A stretch of DNA of 64,000 nucleotides from Mesostigma viride. Its lineage: Eukaryota > Streptophyta > Mesostigmatophyceae > Mesostigmatales > Mesostigmataceae. The position numbers and the translations under genes were made by a program. The DNA lies in assembly GCA_009746045.1 (NCBI GenBank), contig RPFO01000225.1:1356590-1420589 (forward strand). The letters run 5' to 3'. Positions 1 to 11,089 of the stretch are shown here, piece after piece. The notes beneath the pieces are model-generated. The model did not search any database. It saw only the letters and a list, made by a program, of their open reading frames with translations, and had not been told where the DNA came from. Within the stretch, counting starts at the first letter, position 1; each line of letters starts with the position of its first letter.

Positions 1-2171
1 AGTCCTGGCCAGACCCCTGGATCGGTTAACTTTCCATCCTTAGGACAGGCAGATGTGGTCCCCTCTAGCCTCACTAAGCATAGAGGTGTGGGCCTGAAAG
101 ATGTGGTGCTGGCTATGCAAAAAGCCAAGCAAGGACCTCGGGTGTCCAAGCTCAGCCAGTTGGAGGAGTCCGAGGATGCTGTCCTAGAGGTAGATACCAA
201 TGCTGAGGTTTCTGTTATGGGATCTCAACATACAGGTCAACGGCAGGTGCTTTCGCCTAGTTGTGCTTGGGTGTCTGACTTTAGTGGCAGGACACACATT
301 ATGGTATTGGGAGAGGTGCTGGTACCCTTCATGGGTGAGGATGTCACATTTCTTGTGCTTGAAGATTATGATGGCCCTATCATCTTGGGTCAAAATTTTC
401 TGAGCTCTCCTAGAATTGTTGTGGCATCTGATAAGCTGAGAAAGTTTGGCTGGGGTAGCATACCCTTGGTCAATTTTAAAACCTCCCTTGCCAGTGTATT
501 TAATTCTGTGAAAGCGATCAAGAATGTGCAGTGGCCTGAGAATCAGATTCCTGTGGCTTCCAGTCTTGTTATGCCAGCTGCTCTTCACCCTAGCAGTATT
601 GGTATTACTAAGAGATCACTGGCTGCTCATTCTCCTCTTAGCTATGATCAGCTTGTCCAGGAAATGAGTTCTCCTCTGATGTTTGAGGCCTGGAGGCTAG
701 CATTTGCCAAGGCTCTAGAGGAGTGGTTGCAGTTTGACTGCTGTCAGCCTGTGAATGAAGTTCCCCCATACAGTACACGGTTGAAGCTCAGATTCGTCAT
801 CAAGCGGAAGGAGGTGGAGGGGGTGTCTGTTCCCCATGTGCGTCCAGTTCTCAATGAATACCGTGGTACTGGGGATCTTCTGGGCGAGGAGTTGTATACA
901 CCTGGGATGCTACATGATACATGGCGTATTTTATTGTGCCTGTATGTCGGTATGCTGAACCAGGGTGCTGATATGTCTTCAGTTCTGCTAGATTTCAAGA
1001 GAGCATTTCTGAAGGGTGATCCCAGTGTGGCTCAGCAGGTGTGGCATTGTGAAACTCCATTTCATGTGCCAGTTCCTGTAGCCTGGCAGGCAGAGCTCCA
1101 GTCTAGCTACCTGCTGATTCTGAAGGGTCTAGAAGGTCTCAGGTCCAGTCCCATCATTTGGAGGCTCACCTTGGAAGACTTCTTGACTAAACACTGTGGG
1201 TTGAAGGTGTCATCTGTGGACCCATGTTTATTGCTGGGTAGGTGGCATGATTTACCTGTGTATGCTAGCCTGCATGGTGATGACTTGCACTTGATTGCTC
1301 CCACTAAGTGGTTGAGTCAGTTTGTGCCCATCATTAATGATGCATTTCCTTTGGGAAAAGAATTGTGGCAGAAGCCTGGAGAGGCTGTCACGTTCTGTGG
1401 AATGCAGGCTACATTGGTTCAGGAGGGGAGTCAGTGGCTGATTAAGCTGCAGGCGGGCAATGACTACAAGAGTACCATTCTTCAATCTGTTCCAGAGGTC
1501 ATGACGTCATCCATTGCACCTGAGCTGAAAGGCAAGTTGGCCTGGTATGGCAGCATTTGTGGGCCTGACATGATGGTCCATAGCAGATCCCCTGATGATG
1601 TGCTAATTCTGGAGGAGCCTTCCCAGATTATTGCACATGTTAACAAGTCTCCTGGTATTACTTTAGCTGGGATTGATTTGTCTTTGCCATTTTCCTTGGA
1701 TATCTATGTTGATAGCTCCATGGATAGCAGGCAAGTTTCTAAGGTCAGAGGCAGGTCAGCTGGCTTGTTTGTGCTTCAGCAACATAGGCCTAGTCTTGTG
1801 GCCTGGTACAGTCGTCTTCAAAGAAGGGTTGCTGTGAGTTCAGATGTCTCTGAGTGCAGAGCCATTTGTGAAGGGATTCAGTCCAGTTTGTACATCAAGG
1901 AGCTGTTGCTAGCTATGGCTTCAGTGACTCCTCATACTCTTCAGATGGAAACCTTGATCCTTTCAGATAACATGGGCATGGTCCAGTTTGTGCACAAGCA
2001 GTTGGCCAGAGCAGAGATCTGGATTATCTCCTGTTGAAGGAGTTGGCAGGTCTGGTGGATATTCAACATCTTCCAGGTTCTGAGAATCCTGCTGATGCCT
2101 TGACCAAGTTACCTCACAAGTCTGCTGAGCAATATAAGCTTCTTTACAAGCTGATGAGCTCCTCTGTGTGA
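1..2171 (+). mobile_element. Copia-like retrotransposon, 3' half of pol (protease-RT-RNase H), element 1
   Basis: A long frame is open from 55 to 2037 and is cut at the left by the window edge. Seen in order: a retropepsin-like segment with D-T-N-A at residues 47-50; an RT with LDFKRAFLKG (motif A) near 985-1015 and HGDD near 1272-1283 in the place of YVDD; and a Copia-type RNase H with DSSMDSR near 1710 and SSDVSECRA. Near 2010 the frame shifts by one base; the other frame carries the conserved end (DLDYLLLK, ENPADALTKLP) to a TGA at 2169-2171. It is the same lineage as the elements at 16.2-20.9 kb and 57.3-63.7 kb. No gag or integrase lies in the window, and the shift makes it probably defective. 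The 3' LTR was not recognised; sequence to about 2400 may belong to it. Confidence 0.85.
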
Positions 2172-3105
2172 GTTGAGCAATTCCAGTTGGAGCTTTGAGT
2201 TTGGTGACTGATTGGGTGAGAAGAGCTAACATAGAGCTGGGCTCTGTTATGCTGAGAGCTGTGATGCTCTGAGGGCAGTAATGCTCTGTGTACATATGTG
2301 TATAATACTGTATTCTATGTAATGCTCAGTCATGGAGCATGATGTTGGTTGGGGGTTTGTCCTCAGTTTGAGGTTTGTCTCAACCAAAGGGATTTTATAG
2401 GGCAGGGTTCGATTCCCTGGGGCTGCTTAGGCGGATTTTCCCGGATTGGCTGGCCCATCAACCTTGCTGGTGAGGTGGCGACAGGTCCCCCTAGTTTTGT
2501 CCCAGACAGAGGAAGGTAGTTTGTCATGTGCTTAATATATTTTGTGATGTGCTATTTCTCAGTCCATGGTGGGCGCCAGTTCTGATAACTATCAATGTCT
2601 ACCTGATAAGGTCTTGTGGGTAACTTGTGGGGTTCCAATCAGGAGCCATTATGGTGATGATTCCATTTTGGTCATTATTCTGGTTAGCCACAAGCTGCTA
2701 TTCCAAACACTTGGCTTTCTACTTCCAGTGGATAGGGAATTCATTGTAATTCGTCATGGCTGAGATGTGTTGTGATCTGGTGCTTGATTAATCCCGAGCA
2801 GAGACTACAGAGAGCTGGGAGGGATATCAAGTGCTATGCATGTTGTTTCTATATATGTTAAAAATATAATTACTTACAGCAGAGTGAAATCACTCAAACC
2901 AAAGCAAACGCCCAGCTATAAACCTATATACAGAGCCATGTCAAAGTTCTATACTACGATAAGACCAATGGAAACGCCTAACGGGAGGAACCTAATAGCC
3001 CTGCTGCACCGCAAAATCAGCCCGCGTACGGCGGAGCATGATGTCAGCCATGGCCCGAGTCAGCGCCACCGACAAGCGCTGACGCCAATATGACGCTACT
3101 AAACC
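2172..3105. other. No gene seen; tRNA T-arm-like stem-loop at 2403-2419
   Basis: No convincing coding frame. The first few hundred bases could be the untranslated end or LTR of the Copia-like element to the left. At 2403-2419 there is a 5-bp stem CAGGG/CCCTG closing the seven-base loop TTCGATT, a good match to a tRNA T-arm and to a Pol III B box, but no acceptor or anticodon arm could be paired around it, so it is not called as a tRNA. Confidence 0.4.
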
Positions 3106-3402
3106 CTAGGGCGACCCCACCGAAAATGGGGTCACCTTAGGGTTTTGTAGCGTCCAGGTCCGCGCCGACCATGGGGCCCGCTGGCCCTCCAGGTCCAGCC
3201 GGTCCTCCCGGAGCCGGCAACACTCCTTGAAGAAGGCGGAGGTCAGGGGCCCCATGGCCCCAAACTCCTCCAGGACAAAGGGCACCACACGATGGTGCCC
3301 GACGTCGCCGTAGGCCAGGAGCTTGGCCCGCTCCGCCCGGTCCGCCGTGTAACCTGCCGTGAGGGAGGCCCCAGCCACGTGGCTAAGAGCCAAGGGCCGC
3401 AT
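3106..3402 (-). pseudogene. Possible C-terminal fragment of a retroelement protein
   Basis: A 98-residue frame contains the segment ADRAERAKLLAYGD followed by VVPFVLEEFGAMGP. A phrase of the type VPFVxExFGxxG is, from memory, common near the C-terminus of RT proteins of algal and protist retrotransposons. No RT motif is present here and the frame starts inside the domain, so this would be a short remnant. Just past its stop (3094-3145 on the plus strand) the sequence CCCTAGGG...CCTTAGGG forms short inverted copies. An unrelated short protein cannot be excluded. Confidence 0.3.
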
Positions 3403-4854
3403 TCTATATATGTGTTGCCAAGCCTAACAGCTCTAAAAGAAAGAAAGGGCTGGATTTAATATGGCTGTTATGTCCAAGCTCTAAAAGAGAAGAAAGGGCT
3501 GGAGTTAATATTGCCTGGCAAGCAATATTATTCTACTAAGCTACTTGGCTTGTAGAGATTCTACTTCCGGTTACTACAATCCAGAAACGGGTTCATTCTG
3601 ATGAGTATTGCTCGAGATATGAGCAAGATACTGTTCTACTACATTCTACTTGGATTCGGTGATTCTACGGTGGTTCTTCAAGTGACGCGTGCATGGCATA
3701 CGGCGTCTTGTCACAGTGTATGATAGTCATTTAGTCTCCGACACTGCGGTCTATTCAATGCTATTGATTAGACGTAACAAATAGTGACAGGACTTGTGCG
3801 ACAGGACACTGATGTGACTATTTATGGATAACGAGTCGAGATCTGCTGGTCCAGAGTGAAGGACAGCAATATTGTGAGATGATCTGTCCTATCAGTCATC
3901 TGGATGTGACTGCGTCACAATTAGTATATAACGAGCAGGACGCTGCCACTTGGTAGCACCACTTTCCCTGCACCTGTGTCCTCGCACCTTTGGCGACGGT
4001 TCTCACGTGCCTCGCGCATTCTGTGCTGGTAGCCATAACCAGCAACGTAAACCTATTGATTAATATAACTACTTCCTCTGTAGATATTAATCAGTGCAGG
4101 CTGAACCACAGTTCAGCCACAGTTTCTTTAAGTGCATGGGGCCTGCGCGTGGCTCAAGAGTACAGAAAGTCGAAGCTGTGGCTCATCCAGTTCGGCAATG
4201 TCTTAGCTGGAATGGTGCAGCCTGGCCTGCCGGGAGCGAAGAGCTGGAGGTCCTGGTCGGCCATGAAGCGCAGGATGGCCTGCGCCTGCTCGGCGGTAAG
4301 CGAAAAGAACGTGTGCTCAGATACAACCTCCGTGGGCAGGAAAGATGCTGGGACAGCGTCATCGATAGCGTCGTCCAGGGAGGCGTCCTCACGGATTACC
4401 TGAGCCGCCGCTGGGAGATTACCTGAGCGCAGCCGACATCTGGCGGAGGGATCTGGCGGTCCATCTCGTCGGCTGGGCTGGTACAAAGCCGCTTGGAGGG
4501 GGCGGTAATGGCCGCCTTGTCAGCCGGTGGCTGCACGTCACTAAGGTTTCCGGACGCATCGATCTGCGAGCAGCTGCGAATGGTGGTGGGCGTGGTTTCC
4601 TCCCCATCTGCGTGAGGGTGGGAGGCTGCTGGGCGCTGGCTGTGATTCCGCCATAGCTCGGATCCGGAAAAGACGAACTCCGCCTGCATGAGCCGAATTT
4701 TTCTGATATCTTGCGAAATCTGGGGCGATGGCTGCCGGACATGATATCAACGTGTTCGTCTTGAAAAGACGATTCTATTGCAACCAACCCGGTGTAATTT
4801 CATGACCTGAATCAAAAAGTTATGAGCATTCTCGTATATTGCATTCTTCGTATA
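3403..4854. other. Intergenic sequence, no recognised gene
   Basis: Two imperfect ~35-bp direct copies, AGCTCTAAAAG...TTAATAT, lie at about 3429 and 3477. A 110-residue minus-strand frame at 4154-4486 and overlapping frames at 4396-4787 have no family I recognise, and several frames are open at once here, which suggests chance rather than coding. Nothing else supported. Confidence 0.3.
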
Positions 4855-4879
4855 CAGGGGCAGCTCACGTAGGTGGGAC
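4855..4879 (+). repeat. Left terminal inverted repeat
   Basis: It starts CAGGGGCAGCTC and ends GGTGGGAC, and is an exact reverse complement of 10924-10948. The flanking TATA is at 4851-4854. Confidence 0.75.
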
Positions 4880-5110
4880 GCGAGTGGGACACTTTTCACC
4901 TAGGAGAGACACCAGGTTCAGGTACGTGGAACAGCCATGTTTCAGGTATTCATGTAAGTGGGACAGGGTAGCTTTCAAAATTCAGTGTGGTGGGACAGTT
5001 ACATGTTCAAAATTCAGGTCGGTGGGACAGGCAAGTTTTCAATTACATGTAGGTGGGACACATGTTCATACACATACAAAACACAGGTTGGTGGGACATG
5101 TCCCACCGAG
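4861..5110. repeat. Subterminal GTGGGACA motif array, left end
   Basis: About eight copies of (A/T)GGTGGGACA spaced 25-45 bp apart in degenerate spacer sequence, ending in the short palindrome GGTGGGACATGTCCCACC at about 5090-5107. The same motif clusters at the other end of the element (10725-10935), which fits a role as protein-binding iterons. Confidence 0.6.
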
Positions 5111-5514
5111 TTGTGTGGCATGGATGTGTAACACCTATAATGCGCTAGTTTCAGCTATACTGTCTGCACTCGTTTCAGTGGTATATAAACTGTGCCGGAA
5201 AGGTCACGGCAAGCCCTACCTAGCCTATTCAAGGTGTGCCAGAAATACGGCAGGCGGGTGTGATTATTAATGACGCAACCCTAATACCTCCGTTTACAAC
5301 ATGATGGCCAGATATTAAAAACATGAAGGGCAGTTGGGCCCACAGGGAAAAGTCTACATCGCAACAAGGCACCATGCGACTCCGTAGTCAGCGATCACAA
5401 ACGTTTGCTTCACCCTTTCCGTGCGCTTCTGCTCATGCTGTTTAGGGTACCTGCACATAAGAAACGTGCCAAGACACACAACCACACACCATAATAATGC
5501 ATTACAAATGCGAA

Positions 5515-5670
5515 GTACAATGTTGTTGTTGTTGGTGGTGGTTGTTGTTGTGGTGGTGGTGGTGGTGGCGGCGGCGGCGGCGGTACATGGTGGTGGTGGG
5601 GGGTGGGGGTTGGGGTGGGGGTGGGGGTGGGGGTGTGGGGGTGTGGGGGTGTGGGGGGGTGCGTCCCTGT
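5515..5670. repeat. GT-rich microsatellite (TTG, GGT, GCG, then GGGGGT)
   Basis: A run of TTG/GGT/GCG trinucleotides passes into GGGGGT-like units up to about 5665. From about 5710 to 5790 there is a separate loose array of GATGTGT units. The long proline/glycine frames across it on both strands are products of the repeat. Confidence 0.8.
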
Positions 5671-5989
5671 GTTGTGGTGCATGTGCGTGTGACAGTGCAT
5701 GTTTACGTGTGATGTACGCGTGATGTGTGATGGGTGATGTGTGATGTGCGATGTGTGATGGGTGATGTGTGATGTGTGATGTGTGATGTGTGTGTGCTCA
5801 TACGCCTACTAATATGTTGGCCCATTTGATCATGCCGGCGTGACCTGTCGCATGTGTGCGGTAGACATATGTACTGCATGCTACCTAGTCACACATGGCA
5901 TGGGTTTGCAGAGTTACATACAGAGTGTACATTCTTGTCACATAAATGGTCCAGTATATCTTGGAGCCAACCCATGCAACGATACTTAC

Positions 5990-6271
5990 TTGACCACGTA
6001 CCATGCGCCAGTGGTTGTCATACTTCTTTGCATACGGGTCCTGTGGGTCAGGGTTTCCGTAGTACGTCAGGCCGTCACCATACAAGGTGAAAACCTGGTA
6101 TTTGGCCCAGTCCGCCGTTGTCAGCACCTCGGCATGCTTTGCCACAGTGCGCTGTGGCGGAAGCTCGAGAGGAGGGAGAGAAGGCTTGGACTTTTTCTTG
6201 GCTGGGCGGGTGGCCTGATCCGTTGGTGGTGGTGCTCCCGCCGCTGGGTTGCCGACCCCTGCTGCCCCCAC
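5990..6271 (-). CDS. Candidate exon of a transposon gene, function unknown
   Basis: A minus-strand frame with the distinctive stretch LTTADWAKYQVFTLYGDG, rich in aromatic residues and unlike repeat-derived frames, runs to a good donor: the exon would end at 5990 and be followed by GTAAGTATC. It lies inside the terminal-inverted-repeat element, downstream on the same strand of the HTH-bearing exon at 7437-7760, with the LINE at 6637-7393 sitting between them, so it could be a later exon of the same transposase. No family is recognised and the upstream acceptor is not resolved. Confidence 0.35.
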
Positions 6272-6636
6272 CTGGTCGGCTGCCCCCCCCTTCCCACCAC
6301 GTCAGCTGCCTCACATCCGGCCTTGTCCCAGGTTGCCTTCACTGCTCCAGCCTTCTTGCATCATGAGCAATATCTTTCAAATAAAGGGGGGGCAGCTGGG
6401 ATATATCGCCAAGAAATGAGCAAGACTGCTAGTTTCCAACCCTTACATAATTCATGATCACCTGTTGCTGGGTGGTTATGCTGCATCATTTGGCTGCATG
6501 CAACGAAGAAGACCATTACATACTTTCGGCTCGAGCTCTTCCACGTCAAATTCTCACGGGGCCGGGCTGCATGCATACTCATGAAACAATCGAAACTCAG
6601 CAAACTAGTGCGACATGTACAAAATGCAGCAGGAAA

Positions 6637-7393
6637 TTAATTAATTAATTAATTAATTAATTCATTAATTAATTAAACTCGTGCTCCCGTTGGGGAGTCA
6701 CGGAGCACCGAAGTGCTTTTAATCCCTGTGTGTGCACTACAGGAGAAAGGGCAGAGACCCCCAGTCTCCTTCATGCCAAAGGCATGCCACAGCTGCAATC
6801 GGGCGCGGCTAGCTAAAAGGACAGGCTAACGATCCGGCAAACTGTGGGTGCAATAAGACCCATGTGAGCATATCATAGCAAGGAGCGTGGGCAGGTAATC
6901 TGAACATAGCCAGGGCGTAGCATGGCTGTACTAGGACTAGGCTAAGGCTATGGCTGGTTGTGTACCGTGCGTTGGCGGCACGTGACTAGGTGTGTTGGCA
7001 CAGCTAGGCAACATTCTAGGCATGGCTGCCTTAGCGGCAGTGACGCCAATGGTTACAAGCTAGGGCTATTGCTATTCTAGCCCGCTGGGGGCGTCCACAT
7101 CTTGTGGTTGATCATCAGGTCCCCGCCCCTCCAGTACACCTTGGGCTTCTGGGGGTCCTGCTTATGGCGGAGGTATTCCGGCCACAGGTCGCGTCGCTGC
7201 TGTTGCTGAGCGGGGGTGAGGTCGTCATCCAGCGTCCAGGTGAGGTCGTGCAACCGCTTGCGACGAGAGAGGAACCGCTGCTTATCCTCAGGGGAGGTGA
7301 GTAGGACTGGTGGGGGAGCCGCCTTGTCCCGTGAGTGGGGAAGGCGGTGGCACCCACGCAGTTCTACCTCACCTACCAGGCCCATGAGGGTAA
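6637..7393 (-). mobile_element. 5'-truncated LINE copy (family B) with 11-bp target-site duplication
   Basis: On the minus strand an ORF ends with LDDDLTPAQQQQRRDLWPEYL ... NHKMWTPPAG and a TAG, then a ~430-bp 3' UTR, two adjacent 3' hairpins and a tail of TTAA units (6637-6675 on the plus strand). The insertion is bounded by exact direct repeats GCAGCAGGAAA at 6626-6636 and 7394-7404, which defines both ends. The same 3' end, shorter, is present in the opposite orientation at 12216-12654. The LDDDLTP domain is, from memory, common in the non-RT ORF of some LINEs. Here it is directly followed by the 3' UTR with no RT, so this may be an ORF1-only non-autonomous family. It landed just past the donor of the exon at 7437-7760, apparently inside an intron. 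Confidence 0.8.
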
Positions 7394-7436
7394 GCAGCAG
7401 GAAAAATACCGACAATTATGATGGAAATAAACTTAC

Positions 7437-7760
7437 GCGCACAAGCGCGCGGTTGACCATGTACCCCTTGCTCTGATACTCGCGAATCTCAGTGGCCACC
7501 TCTTTCTCCACCAAGGGAAACTTGGCCGTAGTCGGGTTTCTGACACGACTTGGGCACTTCTTCCCCGCTAGCTTGGGGTTGTCTGCTGCAGCCTTGATGG
7601 CCGCCTCCTCTGTGAGCATGCGGTTGAAGGTTGAAATCGGGATGGGGGGGTCGCTAGTTTTGCAGAATTGGCGCTGCGACAATCCGCTCTCGTGAAAGGC
7701 GTCCAGAATCTTCCGCTTGGTGCGCATATCCCTGTTACGTAATTTCATCTCGCGGCGCAC
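7437..7760 (-). CDS. HTH-type transposase N-terminal exon (CENP-B/Tc5-like)
   Basis: The translated segment contains RTKRKILDAFHESGLSQRQF, the layout of a psq/HTH domain, then VEKEVATEIREYQSKGYMVN, which resembles the second (Tc5/CENP-B) DNA-binding HTH of pogo-like transposases. Coding ends at a strong donor (exon ends at 7437, then GTAAGT). An overlapping minus-strand frame upstream (7735-7995) is rich in basic and Ala/Gly residues and could be the preceding part joined by a frameshift or intron. No catalytic DDE segment was found. Position inside the inverted-repeat element supports a transposase role. The LINE at 6637-7393 lies in the following intron. Confidence 0.5.
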
Positions 7761-8256
7761 GGCTTACTTTTTCGCCCTTGTCAGCTGGTTTGTCGGAGTT
7801 TACCAGCCCCGCTTCGGATGCCGTGGTTAGCCCTGCCTGTCGTAGTTGCTTTTCCCTCGTCCTCGGTGACATGCGGCACAAGAAAGCTTGCAGGTCCAGA
7901 CCTGCGGGGGCATCACCCGAGCCGCCGACAGCTGGCCCTGCGGATGATATGGACTGCACTCCGGCTTGCCTGAGCCGCTCGCCATAGCGGCTCACCGTAT
8001 ATAGTTAGAGACCTCAGACCACGGATGCAGTCACGTGTTCGATAATTAGTTAATTGATCATTAACTGATGCAGCTGACTAGCACTCTCTAACAAAAGTCA
8101 CGTGCCAACGTACTGTACGTAGCCAGCGTGTGCCTCTCTCACCTCCTTACAGTATATACCATGTTAATTACGCCGGCAGAAGGGGAATTCATAAGGTGGG
8201 GCGCCTACAGTGCCACGTGTACTGATGTACGTTTATTGTGGATGCGACAGCCCACC

Positions 8257-8710
8257 GACCAACGCAGCAAGGTGGGCCACCTGTTCCACGTACTCAGATT
8301 TTGGAAGAGCCAGTCCCACCAACGCAGCAACTCAACGCAGCAAGGTGGGGCACCTGTTCCACGTACTCAGATTTTGGATGGGACTGTTCCACCTACGCAG
8401 CAAGGTGGGGCACCTGTTCCTCGTACTCAGATTTTGGATGGGACTGTTCCACATACGCAGCAAGGTGGGCCACATGTTCCACGTACTCGGATTTTGGATG
8501 GGACTGTCCCACCTACGCGGCAAGGTGGGGCACCTGTTCCACGTACTCAGATTGTGGTTGAGACCGTCCCACAGGCGCATACAGCCCACTTCCACGGCTA
8601 CGTGGTACGCGAACCGTCCCACTTTCACGGCTAAGTGGTACGCGAACCGTCCCACTTTCACGGCTACGTAGTACGCAAACGTCCCACTTCCACGTGGTGC
8701 GGGAACAGCC
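8257..8710. repeat. 60-bp tandem repeat carrying the GTGGG(A/G)CA motif
   Basis: About four copies of a ~60-bp unit (CGCAGCAAGGTGGGGCACC ... GATGGGACTGTTCCAC) at 8265-8570, followed by about four shorter units of the type CGTCCCACTTTCACGGCTA to 8710. It shares the GTGGGACA core with the subterminal arrays of the transposon. The frames of 107-168 residues across it are repeat translations. Confidence 0.75.
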
Positions 8711-8908
8711 CACGTACCCGTGAGGCGGTGTACTGTGTATACACACAAGTGGTCACATATCACTACCAAGACCAATATTTCACTACACCGCACATACGTA
8801 TTGTATATAATTCGACGTGGCTTTATTATCAAGTATCGTTAACTGCATAAATACTTACACTAGTTACGTGAGCAGCGGTACATATAGCTTGTTTTTCTTC
8901 TTGAAACG

Positions 8909-9428
8909 ATGGATAAAGCGCTTCATCATGGTTCAGAGGCAGATTCGGAGGCTGCTTATGAGGCAGCTTCCGGGGCCTCTACACCGGTGAAGGTCCAGCC
9001 CAGCGTTGATGTTGATGATGAGTTGAACTCCACCCCAGACCTAGCGTCCTCTACAAATGATGAGGACATGAGTACCAAGGCATCGCCTTCAGGTCTTACA
9101 GTGATCCAGGAAGAACAACCAGCTTCTGTATCCTTGGCTTCTGAGACTCACAACCGGCAAGGGAATGAAGCGGAGGCCGTTTTGGCAAGAACAGATTCCG
9201 GGGGGTCTTCAGATTCCGGGGATTCGGAGAAGTTTTGGAAGCTGGTGCGCACCCAGAAATGCATTTTCTTACCGACCAAGCAGCCGGGGCAGTTTCTACA
9301 CGTCGCAGCTGGTTCAAGCTCTGAGCCCAATTAAGTTCTGAGGATAATGAAGGGAATTCCAGTGACGAAGAGTGGTCCGTGGACGTCAGCTCTGGTCAAC
9401 CCGATGTCGGTTCTTTGCAAATATGACT
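8909..9428 (+). CDS. Acidic serine-rich protein of the transposon, function unknown
   Basis: An ATG at 8909 follows an AT-rich leader with TATATAA near 8804. The frame is open to a TAA at 9332-9334 and encodes 141 residues rich in Glu, Asp and Ser, with SGGSSDSGDSEKFWKLVR in its C-terminal half. A one-base shift near 9315-9325 would extend it to 9428 with SSDEEWSVDVSS, the same composition, so the true gene is probably longer and either frameshifted or spliced. No domain is recognised. It lies inside the inverted-repeat element opposite in strand to the HTH gene, so it may be a second element-encoded protein. Confidence 0.4.
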
Positions 9429-10264
9429 GAACACAGGTGCGTGATTCAGAATCCTTCCAATCACGAATCCCGTTGCTGGGTTCCTCATGATGGCCATTGT
9501 GCTGATGCTTAAAGGGTTTTCGCATGAGTAAATGTGAGGCCATGTGCATTATAACCGCGTTGTTCAGTTTGGGGTAATTCCAAGTGTGGGCACAAAGTTT
9601 GCGCATTCATTCATTGTGTTCATGTAGTTCTGTTTTGTGCAACCATGCACTACATGCAGGCTGCAGGCTAGGCGTATTGTGTTGATGGACAGTTTTTTGC
9701 AAGCACGATCGAATGCGAGGCCTTGTGAATTTTAATGCCTGCGTGGACGTCATAGGCAATCATGCATACATGGGCGTGTGCATAATAAAAATGCTGTCAA
9801 TTTTCACAACCATACACGTGCAGGCACACACATGGCCGTGTGGATGATGTGAAATTTTTTGCCACCATGTATATGCATGGCCATGAGGTGCGGCATGGTT
9901 ATTCATGATTCCTTACTTGAAAATCTGGCACCCTTTTTACACCATTACAACAACCATGGATGCATTCTCTTGCCCACATCTTGCTAGCACGGTAATTGTT
10001 TGAGTCAATCTTTTATGATCCTAATCCAAAGCTTCCGAGTTATGACGTGGTTGTACATGTGCATCACTTGGATTATGGCGATTGCAGACCCAGTCATCAA
10101 GTTTCGCACGTACGAGCGCTTGGCTGACCTGGAGCCTGTTGTCTTGTACATGATTGCCCGAATTCTCCCGATTTCTGGCCTGCGCAGGTTGTCTCCTTGA
10201 TGATGGCGGTGGCGACTGCACCACGATGTCATTTCTTATCGTGGTGTTGTTATGTTGTTATTAT
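9429..10264. other. AT-rich spacer, no gene seen
   Basis: Loose TGCATG/CATGCA-rich sequence without a convincing frame. At 10174-10200 it holds a ~27-bp motif, CTGGCCTGCGCAGGTTGTCT and following bases, that recurs at 12951-12975 and 55459-55485. Confidence 0.4.
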
Positions 10265-10475
10265 ATGGTGGGGTGGGGGTGGGGGTGGGGGTGGGGGTGG
10301 GGGTGGGGGTGTGGGGGTGGGGGTGGGGGTGGGGGTGGGGTGGGGGTGGGGGTGGGGGTGGGGGTGGGGGGTGTGAAGTGGGGTGAAGTGGGGTGAAGTG
10401 GGGTGAAGTGGGGTGAAGTGGGGTGAAGTGGGGTGAAGTGCGGTGAAGTGGGGTGGGGGTGGGGGGTTCTAACCC
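10265..10475. repeat. GGGGGT array followed by GGTGAAGTG array
   Basis: Units of GGGGGT from about 10268 to 10370, then seven or eight units of the 10-bp GGTGAAGTGG, ending in another GGGGGT piece. Frames across it are low-complexity Gly/Val or Pro/His. Confidence 0.85.
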
Positions 10476-10724
10476 CACCCCCATGCACCATATAACAATA
10501 ACAATGTTGTCATACAAATCTGCAAGAACTACCATATTTGCACTTGATTGATTTAATTTCCAGCGTATTATCGGTTGCACACAGATCAAGTGTCCCTACG
10601 CCATGAGCAAACGTGCAGAATAGGTAGCATGCCCCATAGGAGTAATAGGGACATGTATGTATAACATATGTAGGAGTATGACACATAGAGCCCATACGTG
10701 CGTAGCCACTACATTCAGGAAGGT

Positions 10725-10935
10725 GGGACACATAGAAACATACAGTTAGGTGGGACACAGCTTCAAGTTCGGGTAGGTGAGACAGACCTGTATCACAAAT
10801 GCCGGTAGGTGGGACACCATGTTTTTCCAAATTCAACAAGGTGGGACATAATTTCAGTTAGGTGGGACACCTGAACATGTCCCGCTTTGCTGAATTTGTC
10901 CCACCTACCGGAGTTGGAACACTGTCCCACCTACG
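10725..10935. repeat. Subterminal GTGGGACA motif array, right end
   Basis: Five copies of AGGTGGGACA on the plus strand are followed by two or three TGTCCCACCTA copies in the opposite sense, directly beside the right inverted repeat. It mirrors the array at 4861-5110. Confidence 0.6.
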
Positions 10936-10948
10936 TGAGCTGCCCCTG
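10924..10948 (-). repeat. Right terminal inverted repeat
   Basis: Exact reverse complement of 4855-4879, followed by TATA at 10949-10952. Confidence 0.75.
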
Positions 10949-11089
10949 TATATTTGCATACATAAAGCTATGTGTCAGCCACACCAGATGATGCCTAGCT
11001 TTATCTAGTTATGCTGTGCCCATGCAGAGAGCTGCTCTCTGCTGAGACGCCGGCCATGCACCCTATCCATTGCCTATCCATAATAATCT

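Larger units (their letters stand above)
4855..10948. mobile_element. DNA transposon with perfect 25-bp terminal inverted repeats
   Basis: The 25 bases at 4855-4879, which begin CAGGGGCAGC, recur as an exact reverse complement at 10924-10948. Both ends are flanked by TATA (4851-4854 and 10949-10952), a possible target duplication of TA or TATA. Inside, clusters of a GTGGGACA motif lie next to both termini (4861-5110 and 10725-10935), as transposase-binding iterons often do, with a third cluster at 8257-8710. Candidate transposon genes are a minus-strand HTH protein (7437-7760 and neighbours) and a plus-strand acidic protein (8909-9428). A LINE copy is inserted at 6637-7393. The CAGGGG start recalls hAT-like ends, but the flanks show no 8-bp duplication, so I do not assign a superfamily. 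The element may itself be composite. Confidence 0.65.

Noticed and set aside
5410-5723. Proline- or glycine-rich ORFs on both strands around 5.4-5.7, 10.2-10.6, 24.0-24.4 and 59.7-60.2 kb (minus)
   Set aside because: They are repeat-derived frames over GGT, GGGGGT, GGA and AAC arrays.
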